From Pseudomonas sp. AN-1 (GTDB lineage Bacteria > Pseudomonadota > Gammaproteobacteria > Pseudomonadales > Pseudomonadaceae): a stretch of DNA of 64,000 bases. The position numbers were made by a program, and so were the translations under genes. Below the pieces are notes generated by a model that saw nothing but the letters and a program-made list of their open reading frames with translations, had not been told where the DNA came from and made no database searches. The stretch lies in contig NZ_CP139195.1 in the NCBI RefSeq assembly GCF_034057115.1, positions 4,278,001 through 4,342,000 on the forward strand, written 5' to 3'. Shown here piece by piece: positions 41,252-50,126 of the stretch. Position 1 is the stretch's first letter, and each line of letters opens with the position of its first letter.

Positions 41252-43174
41252 CTACTTCAGCATGAACCCGGCAAAGAACTGGCTCAGCTCGGCATGGGCA
41301 TCGAGCGGCAGGATGTTGGCGATGTGCTGGTCCGGACGTACCACCACCATGCAGCCCTGCGCCCGGTCGATGCCGCGCTGCGCGAAGACGTCGTGCGCCG
41401 CGCTGGTCTGGAAGACCTTTTCGTAATCGCGCAGGCCGTACTTGCCCTTGGCGGGCCAGAGAAAGTCCGGCAGGGCGTCGATGGCCAGATCCTGCTGCTG
41501 GAACACCGCGTAGACATCGATCACCGCGTCGACATCCGCCCCGGCCGGGGTGTACTGCTTCACCGGCGAGCTGTCCGCGTTGGCCAGGAACTCGACCAGC
41601 CTGGCCGACTTGGAGGTCGCATCCAGCGGGCTGGGCGCATCGGCGAAGATGAAGATGCGCCAGCGGCCATCGGCCTTGTTCAGGTGCCCCAGATGCACCG
41701 GGCAACCATCCGCCACGCGCACGGCCTGGGCGGAATGGAAGCGCTGCCCGATCGGGAAGCCGGTCGCCAGCGCCTGGTGCGCATGCCCCGTGCACAGCCA
41801 GGATTCGTCGTAGCCGATCGAGGTGCCGGCGATGAAGCCGTTCTGCCGGGCGATGAACTTCTCGATCTCGGCAGTGCTGGTCTTCGCCGCGGTGGCGTCC
41901 TTGTTGGCGCGGGTGGCGACCAGCGCCGACATTTCGCGGTCGGCGTTGATCAGCATGAAGGCCACCTTGCGGCGCTCGGTGGCGTAGGTCTGCAGCAGTT
42001 TCGGCTGCGCCTTGCCCTGCAGCACCGCCGCCAGCTTCCAGCCCAGGTTGAAGGTGTCCGGCAGCGAGGTGTTCAGGCCCCAGCCGCCTTTCGGGCTGTG
42101 GGTATGGCAGGCGTCGCCGGCGACGAAGGCACGCGGAATCAGGTTGTCCGGATTGCCCACCGGGGTGTCGTCGAAGCGCTCGGCCACGCGCTGGCCGACT
42201 TCATAGATGGACCACCAGGCGACTTCCTTCACGTCCACCTGGTACGGATTCATGATCAGCTTGGCCTTGGCGATGACGTCATCGACGCTCATGTTCAGCT
42301 GCGAAGCCCGCTGATCCTTGCCCAGCAGGTCGAGCTCGACATACAGGCGCACCAGATAGCCGCCCTCGCGCGGCACCAGCATCACCGCGCCGTTGTCCTT
42401 CGACTGGATGAAGCTCTTCACCCGGATATCCGGGAAGTCGGTGGCCAGCAGCACATCCATCACGCCCCAGGCCTTGTTGGCCGAGTCGCCCTGCAGCTCG
42501 ATGCCGAGGTTCTTGCGCACCGCACTGCGGGCGCCATCGCAACCCACCACGTAGCGGGCCTTGATGGTTTCGACCTTGCCCGACTGGCCGGCATCGTTGC
42601 GCTCGAAGGTCGCGGTGATCGGATAGGCGTGCAGATCCTGGGTCAGGCTCTGATCCACCACCAGCTCCAGCAGGCGGCGGTTGTAATGCGGCACCAGATG
42701 GGTGACCGAATGCGCCATGCCGTCGAGCAGGATGTCGTGCAGGCGCGCCTGGTTCACCACGCAGTGGGTGAACTCGGACAGCCCCAGCCGCGCATCCGGC
42801 ACCTTGTGGGTGCGCTTGATGTGCTGCGGATTCTGCGCATCCGGCTCCCAGAAGGCGTTCTGGTGCAGCTGGTAGGCTTCCTTCGCCAGCAGCTCGCTGC
42901 TGTTGAAGGCTTCCATGATTTCCATGGTGCGGCAGGAAATACCATCCGCCTGGCCAAACAGCATGGGCCCGGACTTCTGCTCGACGATGCAGGTCCTGAT
43001 ATCGGCAAAATCCGCCAGCTGCCGCGCCAGCGCCAGACCCGCCGGGCCACAACCGACGATCAGCACATCGACCTCTTTCGGCAGATCGACCATCGGCGGC
43101 GGCGCTGCAGGCTCACGCGCTGCATCGGGAATCTGGTAGTTGCCGGGCTTGAAGCCGTTCAGATGGTATTGCAT
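41252..43174 (-). CDS. mobA: FAD aromatic hydroxylase, 3-hydroxybenzoate 4-monooxygenase-like
   Basis: A 640-residue FAD monooxygenase of the phenol-hydroxylase/PHBH group. It begins MQYHLNGFKPGN and matches the start, length and internal motifs of MobA from Comamonas (639 residues). Seen are VDVLIVGCGPAGLALA (FAD), QADGISCRTMEIMEAFN, GCDGARSAVRK (DG motif), RAFVAGDACHTHSPKGG (GD motif), and a C-terminal thioredoxin-like domain. MobA converts 3-hydroxybenzoate to protocatechuate. The SPKGGWGLNTSLPDTFN loop differs from the usual SPKAGQGMN-S-QDSFN, which may alter flavin movement or substrate. No protocatechuate genes are nearby. Confidence 0.78.
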   Translation of the reverse strand: MQYHLNGFKPGNYQIPDAAREPAAPPPMVDLPKEVDVLIVGCGPAGLALARQLADFADIRTCIVEQKSGPMLFGQADGISCRTMEIMEAFNSSELLAKEAYQLHQNAFWEPDAQNPQHIKRTHKVPDARLGLSEFTHCVVNQARLHDILLDGMAHSVTHLVPHYNRRLLELVVDQSLTQDLHAYPITATFERNDAGQSGKVETIKARYVVGCDGARSAVRKNLGIELQGDSANKAWGVMDVLLATDFPDIRVKSFIQSKDNGAVMLVPREGGYLVRLYVELDLLGKDQRASQLNMSVDDVIAKAKLIMNPYQVDVKEVAWWSIYEVGQRVAERFDDTPVGNPDNLIPRAFVAGDACHTHSPKGGWGLNTSLPDTFNLGWKLAAVLQGKAQPKLLQTYATERRKVAFMLINADREMSALVATRANKDATAAKTSTAEIEKFIARQNGFIAGTSIGYDESWLCTGHAHQALATGFPIGQRFHSAQAVRVADGCPVHLGHLNKADGRWRIFIFADAPSPLDATSKSARLVEFLANADSSPVKQYTPAGADVDAVIDVYAVFQQQDLAIDALPDFLWPAKGKYGLRDYEKVFQTSAAHDVFAQRGIDRAQGCMVVVRPDQHIANILPLDAHAELSQFFAGFMLK

Positions 43175-43485
43175 GAGCAGAATCCTCTTGTCGTTGTTGT
43201 CGACTGAGCGCACGTCAGGACGCCGTTACGCTGTTTTGACACTGAGCAACAGCATAGGTCGACAAGAGACACTGCCGTGTCCCCTGAAAATGGGGACACG
43301 GGGTGGGGGAGTGGTTTGCCGGTAGCGAATCACTGGCCCGGTCCGGAACAGGGCACCGGGATTGCTGGAAAACCGCTGCGCGAGTCTTCGCCCCTGCGCC
43401 TGAACCCCAGACGCTCCGCGTCCAGCCGCGGGAGCGGCCGGTGCGCTAGAATCGCCGCTTTTGCGCACTCAGGGAGTACAGGGAA
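43175..43485. other. Intergenic region between mobA and the MmeI-like gene
   Basis: No supported ORF. It contains a perfect 10-bp inverted repeat (43275-43301), a degenerate copy of the GCTGCGCGAG repeat near 43374 and a TAGAAT box at 43447-43452 that may be the -10 of the restriction-modification gene. Confidence 0.5.
43275..43301. promoter_or_regulatory. Perfect hairpin CCGTGTCCCC/GGGGACACGG
   Basis: A 10-bp inverted repeat with a 7-nt A/T-rich loop, 100 bp upstream of mobA. There is no T-tract, so an operator is more likely than a terminator. No regulator gene lies beside it. Confidence 0.45.
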
Positions 43486-46400
43486 GTGATCGAGGCAAAA
43501 GTCGAGGCGTACATCGCGCGCTGGGGTGGCGGGATCAGTCATGGCGGCAACGAGCGCGCCAACCTGCAGATGTTCGTCACCGAGCTGTGCACCCTGCTCG
43601 ACCTGCCGCAGCCCGACCCGGCCGGCGCGCAGCGCAGCGACAACGCCTACGTGTTCGAGCGCAGCGTCACCGAGCTGTTCGCCGACGGCGGCAGGACCAC
43701 CCGCTCGCTCGACCTCTACCGGCGCGGCTGCTTCATCCTCGAAGGCAAGGACACCGGCAAGCAGACCGGCAGCGACGGCTGGGACGCCGCCATCGACAAG
43801 GCGCGCAAGCAGGCCGAGAACTACGCCCGCGCCTTGCCGGCCGAGGAGGGCCGCCCGCCGTTCGTCATCGTCGTCGACGTCGGCAAGTCCTTCGCCCTGT
43901 ACTCCGAGTTCAGCCGCTCGGGCGGCAACTACGTGGCCTTCCCCGACGCACGCAGCCACAAGATCGCCCTGGAGAAGCTGCGCGATGCGGACACCCGCGA
44001 GCTGCTGCGCAAGGTCTGGCTGGAGCCGCTCGGCCTCGACCCGACCCGCTACGCCGGCAAGGTCACCCGCGCCATCGCCGACCAGCTCGCCCGGCTGGCC
44101 AAGTCGCTGGAGGACAGCGGCCACAGCGCCGAGCAGGTCGCCGGCTTCCTGATGCGCTGCCTGTTCACCATGTTCGCCGAGGACGTGGAACTGCTGCCGG
44201 CGCGCGGCTTCACTGAGCTGCTGGAGCGCCTCAAGACCAAGCCCGAATCCTTCTGCCGCCAGCTGCGCAGCCTGTGGCAGACCATGAACAGCGGCGGCTT
44301 CGCCCCGGCGCTGGATGCCGACGTGCTCAGGTTCAACGGCGGGCTGTTCGCCGCCGCCGAGGTCATCGAGCTGAACGCCGAACAGGTCGAACTGCTCGCC
44401 CAGGCCGCCAAGGCCGACTGGCGCTACGTCGAGCCGGCGATCTTCGGCACCCTGCTGGAGCGCGCCCTCAACCCGCGCGAGCGGCACAAGCTCGGCGCCC
44501 ACTACACCCCGCGCGCCTACGTCGAGCGCCTGGTGCTGCCGACCATCATCGAGCCGCTGCGCGCCGAATGGGCGGACGTGCAGGCCGCGGCGCTGACCTA
44601 CAAGCAGCAGGGCAAGGAGAAGGAAGCGGTCGCCGAGATCCGCGCCTTCCAGCACCAGCTGTGCCAGACCCGCGTACTCGACCCGGCCTGCGGCAGCGGC
44701 AACTTCCTCTACGTCACCCTCGAACACATGAAGCGCCTGGAGGGCGAGGTGCTGGAAGTGCTCGGCAGCCTGGTCAAGTCCGGCTCCTTCGAGCTGGAGG
44801 GCCTGACCGTCGACCCGCACCAGTTCCTCGGCATGGAGATCAACCCCCGCGCGGCGAAGATCGCAGAGATGGTGCTGTGGATCGGCTACCTGCAATGGCA
44901 CTTCCGCACCTACGGCAAGGTCAACCCGCCCGAGCCGGTGCTGCGCGACTTCCACAACATCGAGCACCGCGACGCGCTGATCGCCTACGACGCCGTGGAG
45001 CTGGTCACCGATGAAAGCGGCAAGCCGCTGACCCGCTGGGACGGCATTAGCTACAAGCCCAGCCCGATCACCGGCGAGCCGATCCCCGACGAGGCGGCGC
45101 AGGTCGAGCAGTACCGCTACCTCAACCCGCGCAAGGCCGAATGGCCGCAGGCGGATTACATCGTGGGGAATCCGCCGTTTATCGGTGCCTCCACCATGCG
45201 CCGCGCCCTGGGCGACGGTTATGTGGATGCGGTGCGCGGCACCTGGCCGGAAGTGCCAGAGTCGGCGGATTTCGTCATGCACTGGTGGCATATCGCGGCG
45301 GAAAGCGTGCGTGCCGGTAAGGTGCGGCAGTTCGGCTTCATCACCACCAACAGCATCAAGCAGACTTTCAACCGCCGCGTGATCGAAACCCAGCTCGGTG
45401 CGAAAAATCCGCTGGTGCTAGCTTTTGCCATTCCCGACCATCCGTGGGTGGATGCGACGGACGGCGCGGCGGTACGCATTGCAATGACCGTTGGCGCGAA
45501 CGATGCCGAGGAAGGGCGTTTGCTAACCTCACTCGACGAGCGAGAAACCGACAGTGATGAGCGCCATGTCACATTGGCGGAGAAGCGTGGCGTCTTACAC
45601 GCAGACTTGCGCATGGGTGCCAACGTGGCCGCCGCCGCAGCGCTTGGAGCCAATCGCGGTATCAGTGTGAGAGGTTTGGTGCTGATGGGGGCCGGGTTCG
45701 TTGTTGATGAGCAACAGGCAGGGGAGCTTGGCCTGGGTCATGTTGTGGGGGCTGAGAAAGTCATTCGTCCATACAGAAATGGCAAGGACATCACGGACAA
45801 ACCGCGCGGTGTATTTGTACTCGATGCGTATAGTCTCTCGCGGGATCAACTTCGGGAGCTTCATCCTGCCGTGTATCAATGGCTTTTAGAGCGCGTCAAG
45901 CCTGAACGCGATCTGAATCCTCGCCCTGGTCGCCGTGAGAACTGGTGGTTGTTCGGAGAGCCTAATCCACGCTTGCGGGCGAGTCTCGCTGGATTGCCGC
46001 GGTTTATCGTGACCTCCATGACGGCGAAGCATCGGACTTTTCAATTTCTGAATCAGGGAATTCTTCCAGATCAAGGGCTGGTCTCCATTGCACTGCCGGG
46101 CGCGAAGTCTCTTGGTGTTCTGTCGTCTCGCGTGCATGTCTTGTGGGCGCAGGCCACGGGCGGCCGCCTCGGCGTTGGCAATGACCCTCGTTACAACAAT
46201 ACCCGCTGCTTCGAAACCTTCCCTTTCCCCGACACCACCCCCGAGCAACAGGAGAGGATCCGCAGCCTGGCCGAGCAGCTCGATGCCCACCGCAAGCGGC
46301 AGCAGGCGATGTTCCCCGAGCTGACCCTGACCGGCATGTACAACGTGCTGGAAAAGCTGCGCACAGGTGAGGAGCTGAATGCCAAGGACAAGGTCATCCA

Positions 46401-46953
46401 CGCCCAGGGCCTGGTGTCGCTGCTGCGCGAGCTGCACGACGAGCTGGACCGCGCGGTGTTCGCCGCCTACGGCTGGGACGATCTGGCCGACCGGCTGGTC
46501 GGCCTGCCCGGCGCCACCACGCCGCTGGCGGACAAGCCGGAAGAACAGGCCGAGGCCGAGGAGGAACTGCTGCGCCGGCTGGTCGAACTCAACGCCCAGC
46601 GCGCCGCCGAGGAAGCCCGTGGCCTGATCCGCTGGCTGCGCCCGGACTACCAGAACCCCAACGCCAGCACAGCAGCCGCGCCGCAGCAGGCCGAAGCCGA
46701 GCTGGAAACCGATGGTGAGGTTGCCGCCGCGCCGGCCGCCAAGGCCAAGAAGCTCGCCTGGCCCAAGGGCATGCGCGAGCAGATCGCCACACTGCGCAGC
46801 ACCCTCGGCAGCGAGGCCATGACCCTGGAAGACCTGACCGCCCGCTTCACCGCGCCGCAGAAGACCACCCCGCTGATCGCCGACGCCCTGGCCGCGCTGG
46901 AGGAACTGGGCATGGCCTACCGGGAGGAGGGGCGTTACCGGTTTGCCGGTTGA
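43486..46953 (+). CDS. MmeI-like single-chain restriction-modification enzyme (type IIG/IIL)
   Basis: An 1155-residue protein. The N-terminal nuclease shows Asp76-x9-Glu86-x-Lys88 (LDLYRRG...LEGK), the same D-x9-ExK spacing as MmeI. The gamma-class adenine methyltransferase has motif I DPACGSG at 399-405 and motif IV NPPF starting at Asn562. The target recognition region is about residues 640-900, followed by a helical C-terminus. One polypeptide would cut and methylate. The codons for the presumed recognition region are much less GC-rich than the rest. A GTG start at 43486 with AGGGAG upstream is used. No separate methylase or nuclease gene is present. Confidence 0.85.
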   Translation: MIEAKVEAYIARWGGGISHGGNERANLQMFVTELCTLLDLPQPDPAGAQRSDNAYVFERSVTELFADGGRTTRSLDLYRRGCFILEGKDTGKQTGSDGWDAAIDKARKQAENYARALPAEEGRPPFVIVVDVGKSFALYSEFSRSGGNYVAFPDARSHKIALEKLRDADTRELLRKVWLEPLGLDPTRYAGKVTRAIADQLARLAKSLEDSGHSAEQVAGFLMRCLFTMFAEDVELLPARGFTELLERLKTKPESFCRQLRSLWQTMNSGGFAPALDADVLRFNGGLFAAAEVIELNAEQVELLAQAAKADWRYVEPAIFGTLLERALNPRERHKLGAHYTPRAYVERLVLPTIIEPLRAEWADVQAAALTYKQQGKEKEAVAEIRAFQHQLCQTRVLDPACGSGNFLYVTLEHMKRLEGEVLEVLGSLVKSGSFELEGLTVDPHQFLGMEINPRAAKIAEMVLWIGYLQWHFRTYGKVNPPEPVLRDFHNIEHRDALIAYDAVELVTDESGKPLTRWDGISYKPSPITGEPIPDEAAQVEQYRYLNPRKAEWPQADYIVGNPPFIGASTMRRALGDGYVDAVRGTWPEVPESADFVMHWWHIAAESVRAGKVRQFGFITTNSIKQTFNRRVIETQLGAKNPLVLAFAIPDHPWVDATDGAAVRIAMTVGANDAEEGRLLTSLDERETDSDERHVTLAEKRGVLHADLRMGANVAAAAALGANRGISVRGLVLMGAGFVVDEQQAGELGLGHVVGAEKVIRPYRNGKDITDKPRGVFVLDAYSLSRDQLRELHPAVYQWLLERVKPERDLNPRPGRRENWWLFGEPNPRLRASLAGLPRFIVTSMTAKHRTFQFLNQGILPDQGLVSIALPGAKSLGVLSSRVHVLWAQATGGRLGVGNDPRYNNTRCFETFPFPDTTPEQQERIRSLAEQLDAHRKRQQAMFPELTLTGMYNVLEKLRTGEELNAKDKVIHAQGLVSLLRELHDELDRAVFAAYGWDDLADRLVGLPGATTPLADKPEEQAEAEEELLRRLVELNAQRAAEEARGLIRWLRPDYQNPNASTAAAPQQAEAELETDGEVAAAPAAKAKKLAWPKGMREQIATLRSTLGSEAMTLEDLTARFTAPQKTTPLIADALAALEELGMAYREEGRYRFAG

Positions 46954-46976
46954 GGGGGCGGCGGGCAGGAAGCCGG

Positions 46977-47070
46977 GTAGGGTAGGTAACTCGCGCAGCG
47001 ATTACCTGCCTGGCTGGCCGCACCGTGGGTAACGGCAGAAGATCGCTGCGCGAGTCTTCTACCCTACGCC
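46977..47070. repeat. Two REP-like copies between the MmeI-like and hepT genes
   Basis: 46977-47010 carries GTAGGTAA-CTCGCGCAGCGA-TTACCTGC, and 47035-47070 carries GCAGAAGATCGCTGCGCGAG with TCTTCTACCCTAC after it. The second is in the same orientation as the copy at 41160-41193, and the first is inverted. They sit between convergent genes and could also terminate transcription. Confidence 0.65.
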
Positions 47071-47071
47071 T

Positions 47072-47491
47072 TTAAGCGCCCGCATCCTTCAACAGCACGG
47101 CCTTGCTGTAATCCAGAAACTCGTCCAGATGCTTCTCGATGATCGCCACGGTGATCGGCAGTTGCAGGGCCTGGTAGTCGTGCACGGCGATGTTGCGAAA
47201 GCCGACCATGCGCTTGAGGCTGTCGGCCAGCGCGGCGTCGATCCAGCTGCCTTGGGCGAGCAGGGTGAACACGTCGCGGGCGCTTTGCGGCACGCCGAGG
47301 CGTTCGCGGCGGATCAGGTGCTGGCCCATGTCCAGCGCGGCTTCGCAGGCGCGCTGGATGTTGAGGATGGCGGCGTCCTGGCGGGTGTAGTCGGTGGCGA
47401 AGGTGTCGGGGCCGCGCTGGTATTCCTCGCGGGCGCGCTTGACGCAGCGCTCGATGGTCGCCGCCTTGTTGATCAGTACGTCATCGGCCAT
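47072..47491 (-). CDS. hepT: HepT-type HEPN ribonuclease toxin
   Basis: A 139-residue all-helical HEPN protein (DUF86 type). The catalytic and modification motif R-x4-H-x-Y is complete: Arg99, His104, Tyr106 (FRNIAVHDY). HEPN toxins cleave RNA; in the characterised pair MntA blocks HepT by adding AMP groups to this Tyr. It overlaps the mntA gene by 11 bp. The intact motif implies an active toxin kept in check by the partner. Confidence 0.87.
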   Translation of the reverse strand: MADDVLINKAATIERCVKRAREEYQRGPDTFATDYTRQDAAILNIQRACEAALDMGQHLIRRERLGVPQSARDVFTLLAQGSWIDAALADSLKRMVGFRNIAVHDYQALQLPITVAIIEKHLDEFLDYSKAVLLKDAGA

Positions 47492-47876
47492 ACACGGTTC
47501 CCTCCTTGCCAATGTCGGCCAGCAGCCCGGCGCGGGCGCTGTCGAGTGCGGTTTTTTCGCTGAGCACGGCTGCTTCGTAGATTGCCGCCTGAGCATCCTT
47601 GGCCCACCAGCACTGGCCGGTGGTGACGATCTGGTATTGCATGACGGTACTGGCGGCGCGCAGGTCGAGCAGGTCGACGGGGCAACCGGCGAGGTCGGCC
47701 AGGTCGCCGGACAGGTTCCACAGCTCCAGCGGTTCGGCATAGCCGGCCACCAGCACGGCGAGGTCGAGGTCGCTGTCGGGGCGCGCGGTGCCCTGGATGC
47801 GGCTGCCGAAGGCGTACACCGCCAGCAGGTTCGGCACCCGGGCTCGCAGGGCATGCAGGATGGCTGCGCGGTTCAT
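47481..47876 (-). CDS. mntA: MntA-type minimal nucleotidyltransferase antitoxin
   Basis: A 131-residue minimal nucleotidyltransferase. The active site is Gly24-Ser25-Arg26 with Asp36 and Asp38 (FGSRIQGTARPDSDLDLAVL). It is the antitoxin of the HEPN-MNT pair, modifying HepT. Its ATG lies 3 bp after the stop of the XRE-cupin regulator gene, so the three genes are probably one transcript. Confidence 0.87.
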   Translation of the reverse strand: MNRAAILHALRARVPNLLAVYAFGSRIQGTARPDSDLDLAVLVAGYAEPLELWNLSGDLADLAGCPVDLLDLRAASTVMQYQIVTTGQCWWAKDAQAAIYEAAVLSEKTALDSARAGLLADIGKEGTVYGR

Positions 47877-47879
47877 GCC

Positions 47880-48479
47880 TTACTCCTTCCCATAATTCAC
47901 CACCGACAACAACCTGATCGGCACCTTCACCAGCTGCTCCGGCCCGTGCGGCACTTCGCCGTCGAAGGTCAGGCTGTCGCCGGGTTGCATGTGGTAGAGC
48001 TGGTTGCCGTGGCGGTAGACCAGTTCGCCTTCCAGTAGATGGAGGAACTCGGTGCCGGGGTGGGAGAAGGTCGGGAATTCCTCGCTGGCGTCGCCCATGT
48101 CGACCATGTAGGCCTCGAAGTTCTTCTTCGGGCCGCGCACGTGGTTGAGCAGGTGGTAGGTGTGGCCCTTCTCGGTGCCGCGGCGGACCACTTCCATGCC
48201 TTCGCCGGCCTTGACCAGCAGCGCGCTGCCGCCCTGCTGGTCGTACTGGCTGAACAGCTTGGACATGGGCATGCCGAGGGCGTCGCACAGGCGGCTGAGG
48301 GTGTCGAGGCTGGTGGAGACCTGGGCGTTCTCGATCTTGCTGAGCATGCCCTGGCTGATGCCGGCGATGCGCGCGACGTCGGCGATCTTCAGTTCCTGGG
48401 CCAGGCGCTGGCGCTTGATCTGCATGCCCAGGTACTGCTCGAGCTTGAGGCGGTGCTGGCTGTCGGCGGTGTCTTTCAT
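47880..48479 (-). CDS. XRE-cupin transcriptional regulator
   Basis: A 199-residue regulator. The N-terminal XRE helix-turn-helix is KIADVARIAGISQGMLSKIEN, with STSLDTLSRLCDALGMPMSKLF after it. The C-terminal cupin is LLEGELVYRHGNQLYHMQPGDSLTFDGEVPHG. Such proteins (PuuR-like) often control amine or glutamine-synthetase-like genes, and this one is divergent from gmaS. ATG 48479 is chosen; a GTG at 48491 would add four residues. Confidence 0.83.
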   Translation of the reverse strand: MKDTADSQHRLKLEQYLGMQIKRQRLAQELKIADVARIAGISQGMLSKIENAQVSTSLDTLSRLCDALGMPMSKLFSQYDQQGGSALLVKAGEGMEVVRRGTEKGHTYHLLNHVRGPKKNFEAYMVDMGDASEEFPTFSHPGTEFLHLLEGELVYRHGNQLYHMQPGDSLTFDGEVPHGPEQLVKVPIRLLSVVNYGKE

Positions 48480-48649
48480 GCGTCGCTGCACTTTTTCAGT
48501 TCAAGAATTTAATTTTCGCACCAAGAATGTACGGCGCGGGGCCGGCGTTCGGGCTCCCGGTGCGACGCTTTCGCGTTATGAAAGCATCTTTCCCATATAG
48601 ATAGAAGGATTCGGGCCCCGGCGTGGGCTGGCGCTTGACCTGGCTCAGG

Positions 48650-48667
48650 TTGGCAAGCTGTTTGCAT
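48650..48667 (+). promoter_or_regulatory. Sigma-54 promoter of gmaS
   Basis: TTGGCAAGCTGTTTGCAT has the GG at 48652-48653 and GC at 48664-48665 with exactly 10 bases between them, a close match to TTGGCA-N7-TTGCA. Transcription would start about 12 bp on, near 48677, leaving a 55-nt leader to gmaS. Confidence 0.82.
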
Positions 48668-48732
48668 TTCCCTTGGTGAAAGTAAATTTCCCTTGCGGAA
48701 TAGACAGCCTGCAGCCGAGGAGCCCACCGCCC

Positions 48733-50067
48733 ATGTTGCCCAGCGAAACCCAGAAAATCATCGACCAGCACGGCATCAGGTACGTGCTGGCGCAGTTCGT
48801 CGACATCCATGGCGCCGCCAAGACCAAGTCGGTGCCGGTCTGCGGCCTGGAGGCGGTGGCCGAAGCCGGCGCCGGCTTTGCCGGCTTCGCGATCAGCGGC
48901 ATGGGCATGGAGCCCCACGGTCCGGACTTCATGGCCCGCGGCGACCTCTCCACCCTGACTCCGGTGCCCTGGCAGCCGGGCTACGGCCGGGTGCTGTGCA
49001 TCGGCCACGTCGACGGCCAGCCGTGGCCCTACGACAGTCGCTACGTGCTGCAGCAGCAGGTGCAGCGCCTGGCCGACAAGGGCTGGACGCTGAACACCGG
49101 CCTGGAGCCGGAGTTCAGCCTGTTCCGCCGCGACGCGGCCGGCACCCTGCAGCTGGTCGACGCCTCCGACAACCTCGACAAGCCCTGCTACGACTACAAG
49201 GGCCTGTCGCGCTCCCGCGAATTCCTCGAGCGGCTGACCGAGGCGCTGCAGCCGGTGGGCTTCGAGATCTACCAGATCGACCACGAGGACGCCAACGGTC
49301 AGTTCGAGATCAACTACACCTACAGCGACGCCATGACCTCGGCGGACCGCTTCACCTTCTTCCGCATGGCCGCCGGCGAGATCGCCAACGAGCTGGGGAT
49401 GATCTGCTCGTTCATGCCCAAGCCGGACCCCAAGCGCGCCGGCAACGGCATGCACTTCCACCTGTCGATCAGCAGCGCCACCAGCAAGAACCTGTTCCAC
49501 GACGCCAGCGACCCGAGCGGCATGGGCCTGTCGAAGCTGGCCTACCACTTCATGGCCGGCCTCTTGGCCCACGGCCCGGCGCTGTGCGCCTTCGCCGCGC
49601 CGACGGTCAACTCCTACAAGCGCCTGGTGGTGGGCCGCTCGCTGTCCGGGGCGACCTGGGCGCCGGCGTTCATCACCTACGGCGCCAACAACCGCTCGGC
49701 GATGGTGCGCATCCCCTACGGGCGCATCGAGTTCCGCCTGCCGGACGCCGGCTGCAACCCCTATCTGGTGAGCGCCGCGATCATCGCCGCCGGCCTCGAC
49801 GGCATCGACCGCCAGCTCGATCCGGGCCAGGTGTGCAACGAGAACCTCTACAAGCTGAGCCTGGAGGAGATCGCCGCGCGCGGCATCCAGACCCTGCCGC
49901 AGAGCCTCAAGGAGGCCTGCGACGCGCTGGAGGCCGACCCGCTGTTCGCCGAAGTGCTCGGCCCGCAGATCGTCGGCGAGTTCATCAAGCTCAAGCGCAT
50001 GGAGTGGGTGGAGTACAGCCGCCACGTCTCCGACTGGGAAATCCAGCGTTACACCGAATTTTTCTGA
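48733..50067 (+). CDS. gmaS: Gamma-glutamylmethylamide synthetase (GMAS), glutamine-synthetase family
   Basis: A 444-residue glutamine-synthetase-family enzyme of the GlnT type. Seen are the N-terminal beta-grasp [28 protein letters not shown] (metal site), [20 protein letters not shown], and [26 protein letters not shown] (nucleotide/glutamate site). The length equals that of the characterised methylotroph GMAS (444). It ligates methylamine to glutamate with ATP. Type III GlnT with ammonia is the alternative, but mgsABC follow directly, which supports GMAS. It is the first gene downstream of a sigma-54 promoter. Confidence 0.88.
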   Translation: MLPSETQKIIDQHGIRYVLAQFVDIHGAAKTKSVPVCGLEAVAEAGAGFAGFAISGMGMEPHGPDFMARGDLSTLTPVPWQPGYGRVLCIGHVDGQPWPYDSRYVLQQQVQRLADKGWTLNTGLEPEFSLFRRDAAGTLQLVDASDNLDKPCYDYKGLSRSREFLERLTEALQPVGFEIYQIDHEDANGQFEINYTYSDAMTSADRFTFFRMAAGEIANELGMICSFMPKPDPKRAGNGMHFHLSISSATSKNLFHDASDPSGMGLSKLAYHFMAGLLAHGPALCAFAAPTVNSYKRLVVGRSLSGATWAPAFITYGANNRSAMVRIPYGRIEFRLPDAGCNPYLVSAAIIAAGLDGIDRQLDPGQVCNENLYKLSLEEIAARGIQTLPQSLKEACDALEADPLFAEVLGPQIVGEFIKLKRMEWVEYSRHVSDWEIQRYTEFF

Positions 50068-50126
50068 CCCGCTTCGGGCCGTCGCCCGCGTGGGCGGCGG
50101 CCATCTGACTCCGAAGGAGAGTGAAC

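Noticed and set aside
48733-50067. Ordinary glutamine synthetase (GlnA or GlnT) for gmaS
   Set aside because: Length of 444 and direct linkage to mgsABC and amt fit gamma-glutamylmethylamide synthetase better; activity remains to be shown.
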